From assembly GCF_000026145.1 (NCBI RefSeq), contig NC_009445.1:4402001-4466000 (forward strand): DNA of 64,000 nt, written 5' to 3'. The notes beneath the pieces were generated by a model, which worked only from the letters and a program-made list of their open reading frames with translations, had not been told where the DNA came from and did no database searches. Position numbers and translations under genes: made by a program. Source of the DNA: Bradyrhizobium sp. ORS 278 (GTDB taxonomy: Bacteria > Pseudomonadota > Alphaproteobacteria > Rhizobiales > Xanthobacteraceae). Position 1 is the stretch's first letter; the number at the start of each line of letters is the position of its first letter. This document shows, in pieces, positions 1 to 11,709 of this stretch.

Positions 1-1122
1 CAACTCGCCGGCGGGGCCGCGGTGCTCAGGTTCGGCCGTGGCAGTGCATTCGACCTGGCGATGGCAAACGGCCTCGCGATACCGGCCGCGCTGTCGGGCC
101 GCGGCCTCGCTTTGCCCGCGCCGCTGCTGGTCGCCCGACCGGTCGCTCCCGGCGGCCGCGCCAGCATCGCGGCGACAGCGCTGCGCTCCGGAACCGGGCT
201 GCTCGACCTGCGGCTGCTGGCCGACGGAGCCTCCGACCCGATCCGGCCGCTGCCTGTCATCGTCGACGAGGTATTGCCGGTAACCTTCGACCGCGACGAG
301 GTTTTTCTGGTCGAGGACTTCCGCATCAAGCCCGACGGCAAGGCGATCGCGCCGGGGACTGCGGCCCAGGACTCCGAGCTGCTCTACAGCGTTAATGGGC
401 AGCTCCAGCCGGACATTGCGCTGCGCGCGCAGGCGCGGGTCAGGCTTCGCTTCATCAATGGCTGCCATCGCGCTGTGATCGCCATCAAAATCGCCGACGT
501 CGAGGCTATCAGGGTGATCGCGATCGACAGCCAGCCGGCAGAGCCGTTCCTCGCCCGCAACGGCGCGGTGGTGCTGCCACCCGGCGGCCGCACCGACGTG
601 GTCATCGACATGCCCGCCAAGGCGCCGCTGCCGGTGCTGCTGCACGACGGCAGTAGCGCGCGGCCGATCGCCCGCCTGACGTTGTCGGGAGAGCCGCCGC
701 AACGGTCCGGCCCGCTTCCTGCGCCGGCGCCACTGCCGTCGAACGGGCTGCCGGACAAGCTCGACCTGCGCTCCGCGATGCGCGCCGATCTTGCATTGGA
801 CGGTCCGGAATGGCGGCCGCCCGCGCAGTTCAATCCAGGCAGCGCGCCCGCCTTCAAGGCCAAGCCCGGCCGCGTCGTGGTGCTGGCGCTCGCCAATAAG
901 GCGGCCGGACCGAGGGTGGTTCATCTGCACGGCCAGCCGTTCCGCCTGCTCGACCGGCTCGACGATGGCTGGAAGCCATATTGGCTCGACACGCTGGCAC
1001 TCGAAGCCGGCCAGACCCAGCGCATCGCCTTCTCAGCCGAAGCCGCTGGCCGGTTCCTGGTCGAGAGCATGGCCACCGACTGGGCGGCGCCACGCCTCGT
1101 CAGGTGGTATGAGATCGGGTGA
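1..1122 (+). CDS. Multicopper-oxidase-like protein, 5' end outside window
   Basis: The reading frame is open from base 1, so the true start lies upstream; the GTG at 22 is unlikely to be the real start. About 373 residues are visible. Cupredoxin-type strands, a DVVIDMP segment and a late VVHLHGQPF motif place it in the multicopper oxidase superfamily. The last cupredoxin domain normally ends with an HCHxxxH motif for the type 1 and trinuclear coppers; here the equivalent stretch reads FLVESMATDW, so Cys and both His are missing. That suggests a copper-poor, SufI/FtsP-like or otherwise non-oxidase role, but the N-terminal copper motifs are off the window. It ends 24 bp before the racemase-like gene and could be cotranscribed with it. 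Confidence 0.75.
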   Translation, partial: QLAGGAAVLRFGRGSAFDLAMANGLAIPAALSGRGLALPAPLLVARPVAPGGRASIAATALRSGTGLLDLRLLADGASDPIRPLPVIVDEVLPVTFDRDEVFLVEDFRIKPDGKAIAPGTAAQDSELLYSVNGQLQPDIALRAQARVRLRFINGCHRAVIAIKIADVEAIRVIAIDSQPAEPFLARNGAVVLPPGGRTDVVIDMPAKAPLPVLLHDGSSARPIARLTLSGEPPQRSGPLPAPAPLPSNGLPDKLDLRSAMRADLALDGPEWRPPAQFNPGSAPAFKAKPGRVVVLALANKAAGPRVVHLHGQPFRLLDRLDDGWKPYWLDTLALEAGQTQRIAFSAEAAGRFLVESMATDWAAPRLVRWYEIG

Positions 1123-1146
1123 GGAAACGAACCAGGGAGAACTCCC

Positions 1147-2229
1147 ATGACCACCGCCGCCATCACCGGCGTCACCGCGCGCGCCGTCATCACGCCGATG
1201 AAGCGCCCGCTGCGCAACGCCTTCGGCGTGATCGATTCAGGCCCGCTGGTGCTGATCGACGTCACGACAGATCAGGGCGTGACCGGCCATTCCTATCTCT
1301 TCGCCTACACCAGGCTGGCTCTGAAGCCGCTCGTGCATCTGGTCGAGGATATCGGCCGCGAGCTCGCCGGCAAGGCGCTGGTGCCGGTCGATCTGATGAA
1401 GGCGATGGACGCGAAATTCCGGCTGCTCGGCTGGCAGGGGCTGGTCGGCATGGCCGTCTCGGGGCTCGACATGGCGTTCTGGGATGCGCTCGGCCAGCTC
1501 GCGGGCAAGCCCGTCGTCGAGCTGCTCGGCGGCAGCGCTCGTCCCATTCCCGCCTATGACAGCTACGGCGTGCTCGACGCCCGGGACGACGAGCGCACCT
1601 TGCGCACCGCGTGCGACGAGCACGGCTTCCGCGCCATCAAGAGCAAGGGCGGCCATGGCGACCTCGCCACCGACGAGGCGATGATCAAGGGCCTGCGCGC
1701 TTTGCTCGGGCCCGACATCGCGCTGATGCTCGACTTCAACCAGTCGCTCGATCCCGCTGAGGCCACGCGCAGAATCGCGCGTCTTGCGGATTACGACCTG
1801 ACCTGGATCGAGGAGCCGGTGCCGCAGGAGAATCTCTCCGGCCACGCCGCGGTGCGCGAGCGCTCGGAGATCCCGATCCAGGCCGGCGAGAACTGGTGGT
1901 TTCCGCGCGGCTTCGCCGAAGCGATCGCCGCCGGCGCCTCCGACTTCATCATGCCCGACCTGATGAAGGTCGGCGGCATCACCGGCTGGCTCAATGTCGC
2001 CGGCCAGGCCGACGCCGCCTCGATCCCGATGTCGAGCCACATCCTGCCCGAGGCCAGCGCCCATGTGCTGCCGGTGACGCCGACGGCGCATTTCCTCGAA
2101 GTGCTCGACTTCGCCGGGGCCATTCTCACCGAGCCGCTGCGGGTGATCGACGGCAAGGTGACCGCGAAGGGCCCGGGTCTCGGACTTGCGTGGAACGAGA
2201 GCGCGGTGGCGAAGTATCAGGTGACGTGA
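1147..2229 (+). CDS. Mandelate racemase-type enolase-superfamily enzyme
   Basis: Enolase-superfamily enzyme of 360 residues, the same length as Pseudomonas putida mandelate racemase and colinear with it. All catalytic positions of that enzyme are present, shifted by one: Lys165 and Lys167 (IKSKGG), metal ligands Asp196, Glu222 and Glu248 (LDFNQS, WIEEP, AGENW), Asp271 and His298 (MPDLMK, SSHILPE) as the second base pair, and Glu318 (HFLEVLD). The sequence therefore predicts a 1,1-proton-transfer racemase or closely related acid-sugar dehydratase in the cytoplasm. Start ATG at 1147 has GGGAGAA just upstream. No mandelate dehydrogenase or decarboxylase is nearby, so the substrate is not fixed by context. 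Confidence 0.85.
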   Translation: MTTAAITGVTARAVITPMKRPLRNAFGVIDSGPLVLIDVTTDQGVTGHSYLFAYTRLALKPLVHLVEDIGRELAGKALVPVDLMKAMDAKFRLLGWQGLVGMAVSGLDMAFWDALGQLAGKPVVELLGGSARPIPAYDSYGVLDARDDERTLRTACDEHGFRAIKSKGGHGDLATDEAMIKGLRALLGPDIALMLDFNQSLDPAEATRRIARLADYDLTWIEEPVPQENLSGHAAVRERSEIPIQAGENWWFPRGFAEAIAAGASDFIMPDLMKVGGITGWLNVAGQADAASIPMSSHILPEASAHVLPVTPTAHFLEVLDFAGAILTEPLRVIDGKVTAKGPGLGLAWNESAVAKYQVT

Positions 2230-2275
2230 GCCATACTGGCGTCCGCGAGACGCATCGACGCCGCCGCAAACTCAG

Positions 2276-2377
2276 CTGGATCGCCCGGCTTGACCGGGCG
2301 ATCCAGTATGCCGAGGCGTCTTTGATTGAATCGATGGGCCGCGGCGTACTGGATGCCCGCCTTCGCGGGCATGACAG
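2276..2377. repeat. Palindromic dispersed repeat, family 1, copy a
   Basis: A perfect palindrome at 2276-2306 (CTGGATCGCCCGG, short loop, CCGGGCGATCCAG) is followed by a second stem at 2349-2375 built on GATGCCCGCCTTCGCGGGCAT. Related paired stems occur at 22389-22488 and 40631-40733. It lies between two convergent genes and may act as transcription terminator or simply be a mobile REP-like unit. Confidence 0.8.
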
Positions 2378-2407
2378 TCGTGGCTGAGCAGCAGCGCTCC
2401 TCATCCA

Positions 2408-4791
<2,384 letters not shown>

Positions 4792-5018
4792 CCCGCGCGT
4801 CCCGCGGCTTGGAACGGGCGTCCCGTCTCAAGCCGCGGACGGAGAAAATTTGCTGCGACAGCAGCCGCGACGGCAGCCGGTGTGTCCTCTCAGGGGCACC
4901 TCGACGCGGCCGTTTTGGCGTTTCCGATGTTGTCTTGGCCCCCGGGCGAGGCTATGGAGCATGACCCGCGGACGCCGTCCCGCGCCGGGCCGTGACGTTT
5001 CAGCCAAGAGGGGTATTC

Positions 5019-6428
5019 ATGAAGACCGCCAAGGACGTCTTGAAAGCAATCAAAGACAACGACGTCAAATACGTCGACCTCCGCTTCACCGACCCGCGGG
5101 GCAAGTGGCAGCACGTCACCTTCGACGTCAGCATGATCGATGAAGACATTTTCGCTGAAGGCACCATGTTCGACGGCTCCTCGATCGCCGGCTGGAAGGC
5201 GATCAACGAATCCGACATGTGCCTGATGCCCGACCCGGTGACCGCGACGATCGATCCGTTCTTCGCCGAAACCACCATGATCATCACCTGCGACGTGCTC
5301 GAGCCGACCACCGGCGAGCCGTACAACCGCGACCCCCGCGGCATCGCCAAGAAGGCCGAGGCGATGGTGAAGTCGATGGGCGTGGGCGATTCCGTGTTCG
5401 TCGGCCCCGAGGCCGAGTTTTTCGTGTTCGACGACGTGCGCTACAGCTCCTCGCCGTACAACACCGGCTTCCGCCTCGACTCCTCGGAGCTGCCGACCAA
5501 CTCCGATACCGAGTATGAGGGCGGCAACCTCGGCCACCGCATCCGCACCAAGGCCGGCTACTTCCCGGTGCCGCCGCAGGACTCGGTGCAGGACATGCGC
5601 TCGGAGATGCTCGGCGCAATGGCTCGCATGGGCGTCAAGGTCGAGAAGCACCATCACGAGGTCGCCTCCGCCCAGCACGAGCTCGGCATGAAGTTCGACA
5701 CGCTGACCCTGATGGCCGACCAGATGCAGATCTACAAGTACTGCATCCAGCAGGTCGCGCACATCTACGGCAAGACCGCCACCTTCATGCCGAAGCCGGT
5801 GTACGGCGACAACGGCTCGGGCATGCACGTCCACCAGTCGATCTGGAAGGACGGCAAGCCGGTGTTCGCGGGCAACAAATATTCCGACCTGTCGGAGACC
5901 TGCCTGTCCTACATCGCCGGCATCATCAAGCACGCCAAGGCCATCAACGCCTTCACCAACCCGTCGACCAACTCCTACAAGCGTCTGGTGCCGGGCTATG
6001 AGGCGCCGGTGCTGCTCGCCTACTCCGCGCGCAACCGCTCGGCCTCGTGCCGCATCCCCTACACCTCCTCGCCGAAGGCCAAGCGCGTCGAGGTCCGCTT
6101 CCCCGATCCGCTCGCCAACCCGTATCTCGGCTTCGCCGCGATGCTGATGGCCGGCCTCGACGGCATCAAGAACAAGATGGATCCGGGTCCGGCGATGGAC
6201 AAGGACCTCTACGACCTGCCGAAGGAGGAGCTGAAGCAGATCCCGACCGTTTGCGGTTCGCTCCGCGAGGCGCTCGAGAACCTCGACAAGGACCGCGCCT
6301 TCCTGAAGGCCGGCGGCGTGTTCGACGACGACTTCATCGACAGCTACATCGAACTGAAGATGACCGAGGTCGCGCGCTTCGAAATGACCCCGCACCCGGT
6401 CGAGTTCGACATGTACTACTCGGGCTGA
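5019..6428 (+). CDS. glnA: Glutamine synthetase type I
   Basis: ATP-dependent ligation of ammonium to glutamate by a cytoplasmic dodecamer. The 469 residues match the length of bacterial GSI exactly. The DGSSIAGW segment, the EAEFF metal ligand motif, the [13 protein letters not shown]-site region and the adenylylation motif [10 protein letters not shown] are all present, so activity is probably controlled by GlnE through PII. ATG at 5019 is preceded by AAGAGGGG; an in-frame GTG at 4992 would add nine atypical residues. A strong terminator follows at 6455-6479. Confidence 0.98.
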   Translation: MKTAKDVLKAIKDNDVKYVDLRFTDPRGKWQHVTFDVSMIDEDIFAEGTMFDGSSIAGWKAINESDMCLMPDPVTATIDPFFAETTMIITCDVLEPTTGEPYNRDPRGIAKKAEAMVKSMGVGDSVFVGPEAEFFVFDDVRYSSSPYNTGFRLDSSELPTNSDTEYEGGNLGHRIRTKAGYFPVPPQDSVQDMRSEMLGAMARMGVKVEKHHHEVASAQHELGMKFDTLTLMADQMQIYKYCIQQVAHIYGKTATFMPKPVYGDNGSGMHVHQSIWKDGKPVFAGNKYSDLSETCLSYIAGIIKHAKAINAFTNPSTNSYKRLVPGYEAPVLLAYSARNRSASCRIPYTSSPKAKRVEVRFPDPLANPYLGFAAMLMAGLDGIKNKMDPGPAMDKDLYDLPKEELKQIPTVCGSLREALENLDKDRAFLKAGGVFDDDFIDSYIELKMTEVARFEMTPHPVEFDMYYSG

Positions 6429-6454
6429 CAAGCCCAATTGATCGGCGGATCACG

Positions 6455-6479
6455 AAGGCGCCCCTCGGGGCGCCTTTTT
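6455..6479 (+). terminator. Rho-independent terminator of glnA
   Basis: GGCGCCCC and GGGGCGCC form an 8-bp GC stem with a two-base loop at 6457-6474, followed directly by five T residues, 29 bases after the glnA stop codon. Confidence 0.9.
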
Positions 6480-6567
6480 GTTTGCCGGGGCGAACTGTCC
6501 GGTGGCGAGAGGTCACGGGCTCTCGAGACGCTTGGCTGCATGAGGCCCGACTGTTAGGACGGCCGCG

Positions 6568-7170
6568 CTACTTGTCGGGATAATGCACGACGATCTGCTC
6601 GACGACCGGAGCCCATTTGCGCGCTCGCAAGTTGCCGGACGAAATGCGGTCTCCCTGGGGAACCCCGTTCTCGTCCCTGCCCTTGCCAAATCGAACCGAG
6701 ATTCTGCAGCCGCCCGGCAGAGGACGGTCCAGCGCACCGCCCTTCCAGTCCACGACAAAGCCGCCACCGTCAGTGAAGAACTCGCGCATCAGAAATGGCC
6801 GGCCGTTGATCTTTTGCACCTCGGCCAGCGTCGAACCGAGCGTCACGCCGGAGACATTCCAATGGCTCGTCTTGGCGTCGATCTAGGTCAGCCGCGAAAC
6901 CCGCTGCATGGTCTCGTCGGCAAAGCCAATCTCGATGCGCCACTCCGGCGATCGTGGCTGCAGCGCGACGCCCTCATAGGTGATGTCTTCCACCCCAGTG
7001 AACAACTCCTTGTCGATCACTGCCTCCTGGCCATAGCGTAGCAGCAGGCTCTTTGCGGAATCGCCGACGGACACAGGGAAGGTACAGGTGATCGCCCCCT
7101 CAGCAGGTGGCACGGTTTGTGCCGATGACGGTTCTGCGAGACACATCAACAACAGGATCGTTCGGCGCAT
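6568..7170 (-). pseudogene. Secreted hypothetical protein, broken by an in-frame TAG
   Basis: Paralogue of the intact gene at 7206-7817. Read from ATG 7170 it has a signal peptide (MRRTILLLMCLAEPSSAQT), then the same ITCTFPVSVGDSAKSLLLRY block as its neighbour, and stops at TAG 6883-6885 after VSRLT. Reading through the stop continues in frame with IDAKTSHWNVSGVTLG and on to 6568, colinear with the intact copy to its C-terminus. One base change from a Leu codon (TTG to TAG) would explain it; no frameshift is needed. Either it is a recent pseudogene or the first half is made as a roughly 95-residue truncated protein. Only 35 bp separate it from the intact copy. Confidence 0.8.
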
Positions 7171-7205
7171 GCGCTTCCCACTCTGGCCAGCCAGCCATGC
7201 AGCCA

Positions 7206-7817
7206 CTACTTCGCGGCGAAATTCACGCCGATCTCGGTCACGACAGGCGCGAGCTTCACCAAAGCCGGATTGTCGGACGACACCTTCACGCCATCGCCCG
7301 AGAGCGAACGCGGCGCGTCCTTGCTGATCCCGAACCGCACCGTCACCGAGCAGCCGCCCGGCAGCGTGCGCCCGAGCGCGCCGGTCTTGAAGTCGGTGAC
7401 ATAGCCGCCATAGTCCCAGCCGAAGCCCGCGATGACGAACGGCTTGCCGTTGGCCTTCTGGACCGCGGCGAGGCTGGCGCCGATGCTGATGCCGGCGACG
7501 CTCCAGCGGCTCGACTTGGCCGTATCACGCAAGGTGAGGCCCGAGACCGTGGCCGCTTTTCCCTCGATGAAGCCGACCTCGATGCGCCGCTCCATCGCGC
7601 GCGGAAACAGCACCAGGCCCTTGTAAGTTTCGCCTTCCGCGCCTGGTAGATCCTGCACCACCGCCTCGCCGCCATAGCGCTGCTTGAGGCTGTTGGCGGT
7701 GTCCGTCGCGGCCACTGGCAACGTGCAGGTGATCGGCCCTTCCGTCGGCGGTGTGGTCTGAGCAAAAGCGGGACAAGCAACAGCCAGCGCTGCGGCGACG
7801 GTCAGGAGATGGCGCAT
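7206..7817 (-). CDS. Secreted hypothetical protein (intact tandem copy)
   Basis: Protein of 203 residues with a clear Sec signal peptide (MRHLLTVAAALAVACPAFA) and no domain that I recognise. It contains two Cys in the mature part (ITCTLP and PGGCSVTVRFG), which could form a disulfide in the periplasm. The start is ATG 7817, preceded by CAAAGG; an upstream ATG at 7877 would bury the signal peptide. The downstream gene on the same strand is a degraded duplicate. The function is unknown. Confidence 0.75.
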   Translation of the reverse strand: MRHLLTVAAALAVACPAFAQTTPPTEGPITCTLPVAATDTANSLKQRYGGEAVVQDLPGAEGETYKGLVLFPRAMERRIEVGFIEGKAATVSGLTLRDTAKSSRWSVAGISIGASLAAVQKANGKPFVIAGFGWDYGGYVTDFKTGALGRTLPGGCSVTVRFGISKDAPRSLSGDGVKVSSDNPALVKLAPVVTEIGVNFAAK

Positions 7818-7895
7818 CAATGAACCTTTGTGAGACGACGAGACAACGCAATCAGCCTTACGTCTGCTTCGCCGCACGGCAGGTTCAGCCCGACG

Positions 7896-8666
7896 TTAGG
7901 CCGCGAGCCGCCGCCTTCTCACAGCCTCGCCAAACGCCTCGAACAGTTTGCGGTTGATCGGGTTCTTCTGCGGGTCGTATTCGGCGTGCCATTGCACGCC
8001 GAGCGCAAAGCTCGGCGCTTCGGCGATGCGGATGGCCTCGATGGTGCCGTCCTCGGCGATGCCCTCGATGATCACGCGGTCGCCGGGATTGAGGATGCCC
8101 TGCCCGTGCAGCGAGTTCACCTTGATGCAGTCGCAGCCGAGGATGGAGGCAAAGGCGCCGCCTGGTGTCAGCTTGACCTCATGGCGGTCGGCGAACACGA
8201 CGTTGGGGTCGGGATGGATCTCGCCGTTCTCCAGCCTGGGCATCCGGTGGTTCATGCGGCCGGGTATCTCGCGGATCTCCGGATGCAGCGAGCCGCCGAA
8301 GGCGACGTTCATCTCCTGCAGCCCGCGGCAGATCCCGAACAGCGGAATGCCCCGGGCAACGCAGGCCTCGGACAGCTGCAGGGCGACCTCGTCGCGGTGG
8401 ATGTCGTAGGGCTCATGCTTGACGCTCGGCTCGGTGTTGAACCGGGTCGGATGCACGTTGGCGCGAGCGCCGGTCAGCACGACGCCGTCGACAACGTCGA
8501 GCAGCGCGGCGATGTCGGTGATCTCCGGGACGCCGGCAAACATCAAAGGCAGCGCCCCCGCGACCTCCGCCACGGCGCTCAGATTGCGCTCGCCCACCAT
8601 CTGCACCGTAAATCTGTTCTCGACGCGATGGCTGTTGCCGATCACGCCGACGACCGGACGCTTCAT
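7896..8666 (-). CDS. Gamma-glutamyl-gamma-aminobutyrate hydrolase family (peptidase C26)
   Basis: Class I glutamine-amidotransferase-fold hydrolase, 256 residues, related to PuuD. The nucleophile Cys sits in FGICRGLQEMN, the catalytic His in GVQWHAEYDP, and VLTGARANVHP forms the usual substrate loop. Family members cleave gamma-glutamyl bonds, for example in putrescine breakdown, but no other puu gene lies nearby, so the substrate is open. It is followed on the same strand by the secreted protein gene 78 bp downstream; a functional link is not evident. Confidence 0.88.
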   Translation of the reverse strand: MKRPVVGVIGNSHRVENRFTVQMVGERNLSAVAEVAGALPLMFAGVPEITDIAALLDVVDGVVLTGARANVHPTRFNTEPSVKHEPYDIHRDEVALQLSEACVARGIPLFGICRGLQEMNVAFGGSLHPEIREIPGRMNHRMPRLENGEIHPDPNVVFADRHEVKLTPGGAFASILGCDCIKVNSLHGQGILNPGDRVIIEGIAEDGTIEAIRIAEAPSFALGVQWHAEYDPQKNPINRKLFEAFGEAVRRRRLAA

Positions 8667-8885
8667 GACCCTCTTTTCCGTCTCTCTCCCGCGGAAGGCA
8701 CAAATCGTGCCTTTCGCAAATCATGCCCGTGTCGTACAGCCGGATCAACAGATGAGCGCGCGGGTCCCCAATGCCATTCCGGGCCCCGGCGGGCTTTGAT
8801 CCGCGAAACCATTCCTCACGCCTGCGCTTGATCCCCATGCGGTTTTCGCCAATGTGTGGGGGCCGATCAGCACAGAGGACGCCAC

Positions 8886-10034
8886 ATGACCGCCCCCGCA
8901 GACCCACGCCTCCAGGCCCGCAGCGACCTGGCCTGGGCCATTACCGTGGGCGGCATCGGCGTGATCCTGTTCATGGCCGGGCTCGCCTTCAGCTGGTATT
9001 ACGCTGCCGCGTTGTTCCTGCTGTTTTCCGGCATGCTGCTGGGCGTCGCGCTCAATGCGATGACCACCCTGCTCGGCCGCGTGCTGCCCTGGCCGCATCC
9101 GCTGCGGCTCGCCATCGTCTGCCTGGCGCTGGCCGCCCTGCTCGTCGGCATCGTCTTCCTCGGCGGCACCACCATCGCGGATCAGGCCAAGGTGCTGAGC
9201 GACACGATCAAGTCGCAGCTCGGCAACATCAAGGGCTTCCTCGACCGCAACGGCATCGACACGAGCTTCTTCGATTTCAACGCCGGGACGCAGGCGACCT
9301 CCGCCCCCGACGGCGGCTCGACCACGCCGACGCAGTCAACCTCGCATGGATTGCCGGGCGGCCTGCCGTCGCCGAGCGCGCTGGCCTCCTCCGGCGGCGC
9401 CATCGTCAGCCAGACTTTCAAGCTGCTGCTGGGTACCGTGAGCGCCGTCGGCAACTTCTTCATCGTGCTGTTCCTGGGCCTCGCCTTCGCGGCGCAGCCG
9501 GCGGTCTACCGCAGTGGATTGCTGTTCCTCGCACCGGCCAAGTATCGCGACCAGGCGACCGTGATCATCGACCGCATCAGCTACACGCTCGAGCGCTGGC
9601 TGATCGCGCAGATCACGACGATGTTCGCGGTGTTCCTCGTCACCTGGATCGGGCTCGCCATCATCGGCGTGCAGAGCTCGTTCATCCTCGGCATCCAGGC
9701 CGGCCTGCTCGCCTTCATTCCGACGGTCGGCGCCATCATCGCCGGCGTCATCGTGGTGCTGGCGAGCCTCGCCTCCGGCTGGGTCGCGGCCGTCTCCGCC
9801 TTCGTGCTGTTCCTCGGCGTGCACGCGATGGAGAGCTATGTGTTGACGCCGCTGATCCAGCGCCAGGCGCTCGATATCCCGCCGGCGACCTTGTTCGCGT
9901 TCCAGATCCTGCTCGGCATCGTGTTCGGCGTCTGGGGCCTGACCCTGGCGCTGCCGCTGATGGCGATCGCCAAGGTCATGATCGACTATTTCAAGAGCGA
10001 CCGCCGCACAGAGGACGCCGCGGCGGCGATCTGA
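8886..10034 (+). CDS. AI-2E family transporter (PerM/TqsA type)
   Basis: Inner membrane protein of 382 residues with about eight predicted membrane helices: two at 20-75, one near 85-105, and four or five in the last 200 residues. The C-terminal signature IPTVGAIIAG and the paired Gly-rich helices are typical of the family, which includes exporters of AI-2 and unrelated solutes and sodium/proton antiporters. A Ser/Thr/Pro-rich soluble loop lies at about 135-170. ATG 8886 follows AGAGGACGCC. No quorum-sensing genes are nearby. Confidence 0.85.
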   Translation: MTAPADPRLQARSDLAWAITVGGIGVILFMAGLAFSWYYAAALFLLFSGMLLGVALNAMTTLLGRVLPWPHPLRLAIVCLALAALLVGIVFLGGTTIADQAKVLSDTIKSQLGNIKGFLDRNGIDTSFFDFNAGTQATSAPDGGSTTPTQSTSHGLPGGLPSPSALASSGGAIVSQTFKLLLGTVSAVGNFFIVLFLGLAFAAQPAVYRSGLLFLAPAKYRDQATVIIDRISYTLERWLIAQITTMFAVFLVTWIGLAIIGVQSSFILGIQAGLLAFIPTVGAIIAGVIVVLASLASGWVAAVSAFVLFLGVHAMESYVLTPLIQRQALDIPPATLFAFQILLGIVFGVWGLTLALPLMAIAKVMIDYFKSDRRTEDAAAAI

Positions 10035-10045
10035 GCGCCGGGCGT

Positions 10046-11215
10046 TCAGCCGGCCGGCATCGCCGTCTCAACGAGCTTGGCCCAATAGCTGATGCCGTGC
10101 GGGATCACGTCGTCGTTGAAATCGTATTCGGGGTGATGCACGCCCGCGCCGTCGCCGATGCCCATGAACACGAAGGCGCCGGGCCGCGCCTGCAGCATGT
10201 AGGCGAAGTCCTCGCCGCCGAGCCGCGGCGGCATGTCGGTGCTGACCTGGTCCGGCCCGACCACGCTGCGCGCGACCTGGGCCGCGAATGCCGTCTGCTC
10301 CGCGTGGTTGATGACGACGGGATAGCCCCATTCGTAATCGATTTCGACCTCGACACCCATGCCGCTGGCCATCGCCGTGACGAGATCCTTGAAGCGCTTG
10401 TCCATCAGACGCCGGACCTCCTCGTCGAGCGTGCGCACGGTGCCGCCGATGACCGCGGTCTGCGGGATGATGTTGTCGGCCGAAGTGCCTGCATGGAAGC
10501 GCGTGATCGACAGCACCGCGCTCTCGACCGGGTCGACGTTGCGCGCCACGATCGTCTGCAGCGCGGTCACGATCTGCGCGCCGGCGATGATCGGGTCGAC
10601 GCATTTGTTCGGCCGCGCGGCGTGACCGCCGAGGCCCTTGAGGCGCACCTCGAACGTATCGGCGGCCGCCATGACAGCGCCGACGCGCGTCGAGACGTTG
10701 CCGAGAGGCACGCCCGGCGCATTGTGCAGGCCGTAGACCTCCTCGATGCCGAAGCGCTCCATCAGGCCGTCCTCGACCATCGCGCGGCCGCCGGCCCCGC
10801 CCTCCTCGGCCGGCTGAAAGATCACGACGGCGGTGCCGGCGAAGTTGCGCGTCTCCGCGAGGTAGCGCGCCGCGCCCAGCAGCATCGCGGTGTGGCCGTC
10901 ATGCCCGCAGGCGTGCATCCTTCCGGGAATGGTCGACTTGTGCGGGATGTCCCTGGTCTCCTGCAGCGGCAGCGCGTCCATGTCGGCGCGCAGTCCGATC
11001 ACCCGCGATGACGGCTCGCGGCCGCGGATCACGCCGACGACACCGGTGCGGCCGATGCCTGTCACAACCTCGTCGACACCGAATGAGGTCAGCAGCTCGG
11101 CGACGCGCGCGGCCGTCCGATGCACCTCGTATTGCAGCTCGGGATGCTGGTGGAAATCACGGCGCCAGACCTTGGCATCCTCGGCGAGCTCGGCGGCGCG
11201 GTTGATGATCGGCAT
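10046..11215 (-). CDS. M20-family amidohydrolase (hippurate hydrolase-like)
   Basis: Zinc-dependent amidohydrolase, 389 residues, typical of the IAA-amino acid/hippurate hydrolase branch that frees carboxylates from amino acid conjugates. Visible motifs are RADMDALPL, the metal motif MHACGHDGHTAML with Cys and His ligands, and EEGGAGGRAM with the catalytic Glu pair. The small dimerisation domain falls at about 185-300. The start is set at ATG 11215 (MPIINRAAELAEDA), because the frame extends 56 unrelated residues further upstream. It is divergent from the MFS transporter at 11710 with 494 bp between them. Confidence 0.9.
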   Translation of the reverse strand: MPIINRAAELAEDAKVWRRDFHQHPELQYEVHRTAARVAELLTSFGVDEVVTGIGRTGVVGVIRGREPSSRVIGLRADMDALPLQETRDIPHKSTIPGRMHACGHDGHTAMLLGAARYLAETRNFAGTAVVIFQPAEEGGAGGRAMVEDGLMERFGIEEVYGLHNAPGVPLGNVSTRVGAVMAAADTFEVRLKGLGGHAARPNKCVDPIIAGAQIVTALQTIVARNVDPVESAVLSITRFHAGTSADNIIPQTAVIGGTVRTLDEEVRRLMDKRFKDLVTAMASGMGVEVEIDYEWGYPVVINHAEQTAFAAQVARSVVGPDQVSTDMPPRLGGEDFAYMLQARPGAFVFMGIGDGAGVHHPEYDFNDDVIPHGISYWAKLVETAMPAG

Positions 11216-11709
11216 GTCGATATTCCCAGTGACGAGCGCAGCTCGATTCGGACTGTTGGTGTGAATTGAACGCCATGTCGCGCGCGGAGATCGCGCGGCC
11301 CTTCGAGCGTTCGGACTCATTGCACGTTGAGCGACTGCAAAATGCAAGCCATATTCGGTCATGCCCTGTTGCACAGGTTGCATTCCTGCAGCTCATCGGA
11401 TGAGCGCTCTCCTGGCAGTTGCATCGATGGCCTCACGCTGGCGGCTTCAGACGATCAGCTAACTATTATCCGACGCCGCGCTTGAAATGCATCCGATGCT
11501 CTGATCGGATGATGATCGCAGCCGAGAACCGTGCCTGATCATCTGCTCGTCGAGACGATGTGATTGCATGACGGCCAACATACACCCGATGACATTTCGC
11601 GGGCACAGCTGAACTCGGTTCGTTGCGGGCACGCAGCCTGTCGCGGCATGGCTGCGTGCAGCCGGGATGACGCTCGGGAGACCACGTGACTCCAACGGAC
11701 GATTGAGCC
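11216..11709. other. Divergent intergenic region, no gene seen
   Basis: The 494 bp between the amidohydrolase and the MFS transporter contain no convincing coding frame. A TTGCA/TGCAA-type dyad near 11330-11350 and a GGCTGCGTGCAGCC hairpin near 11648 are the only local structures that I noticed; neither is a recognised site. Promoters for both flanking genes must lie here. Confidence 0.4.

Noticed and set aside
4890..6437. Open frame of about 515 codons antisense to glnA
   Set aside because: Shadow of glnA codon bias; no family similarity and no ribosome site.
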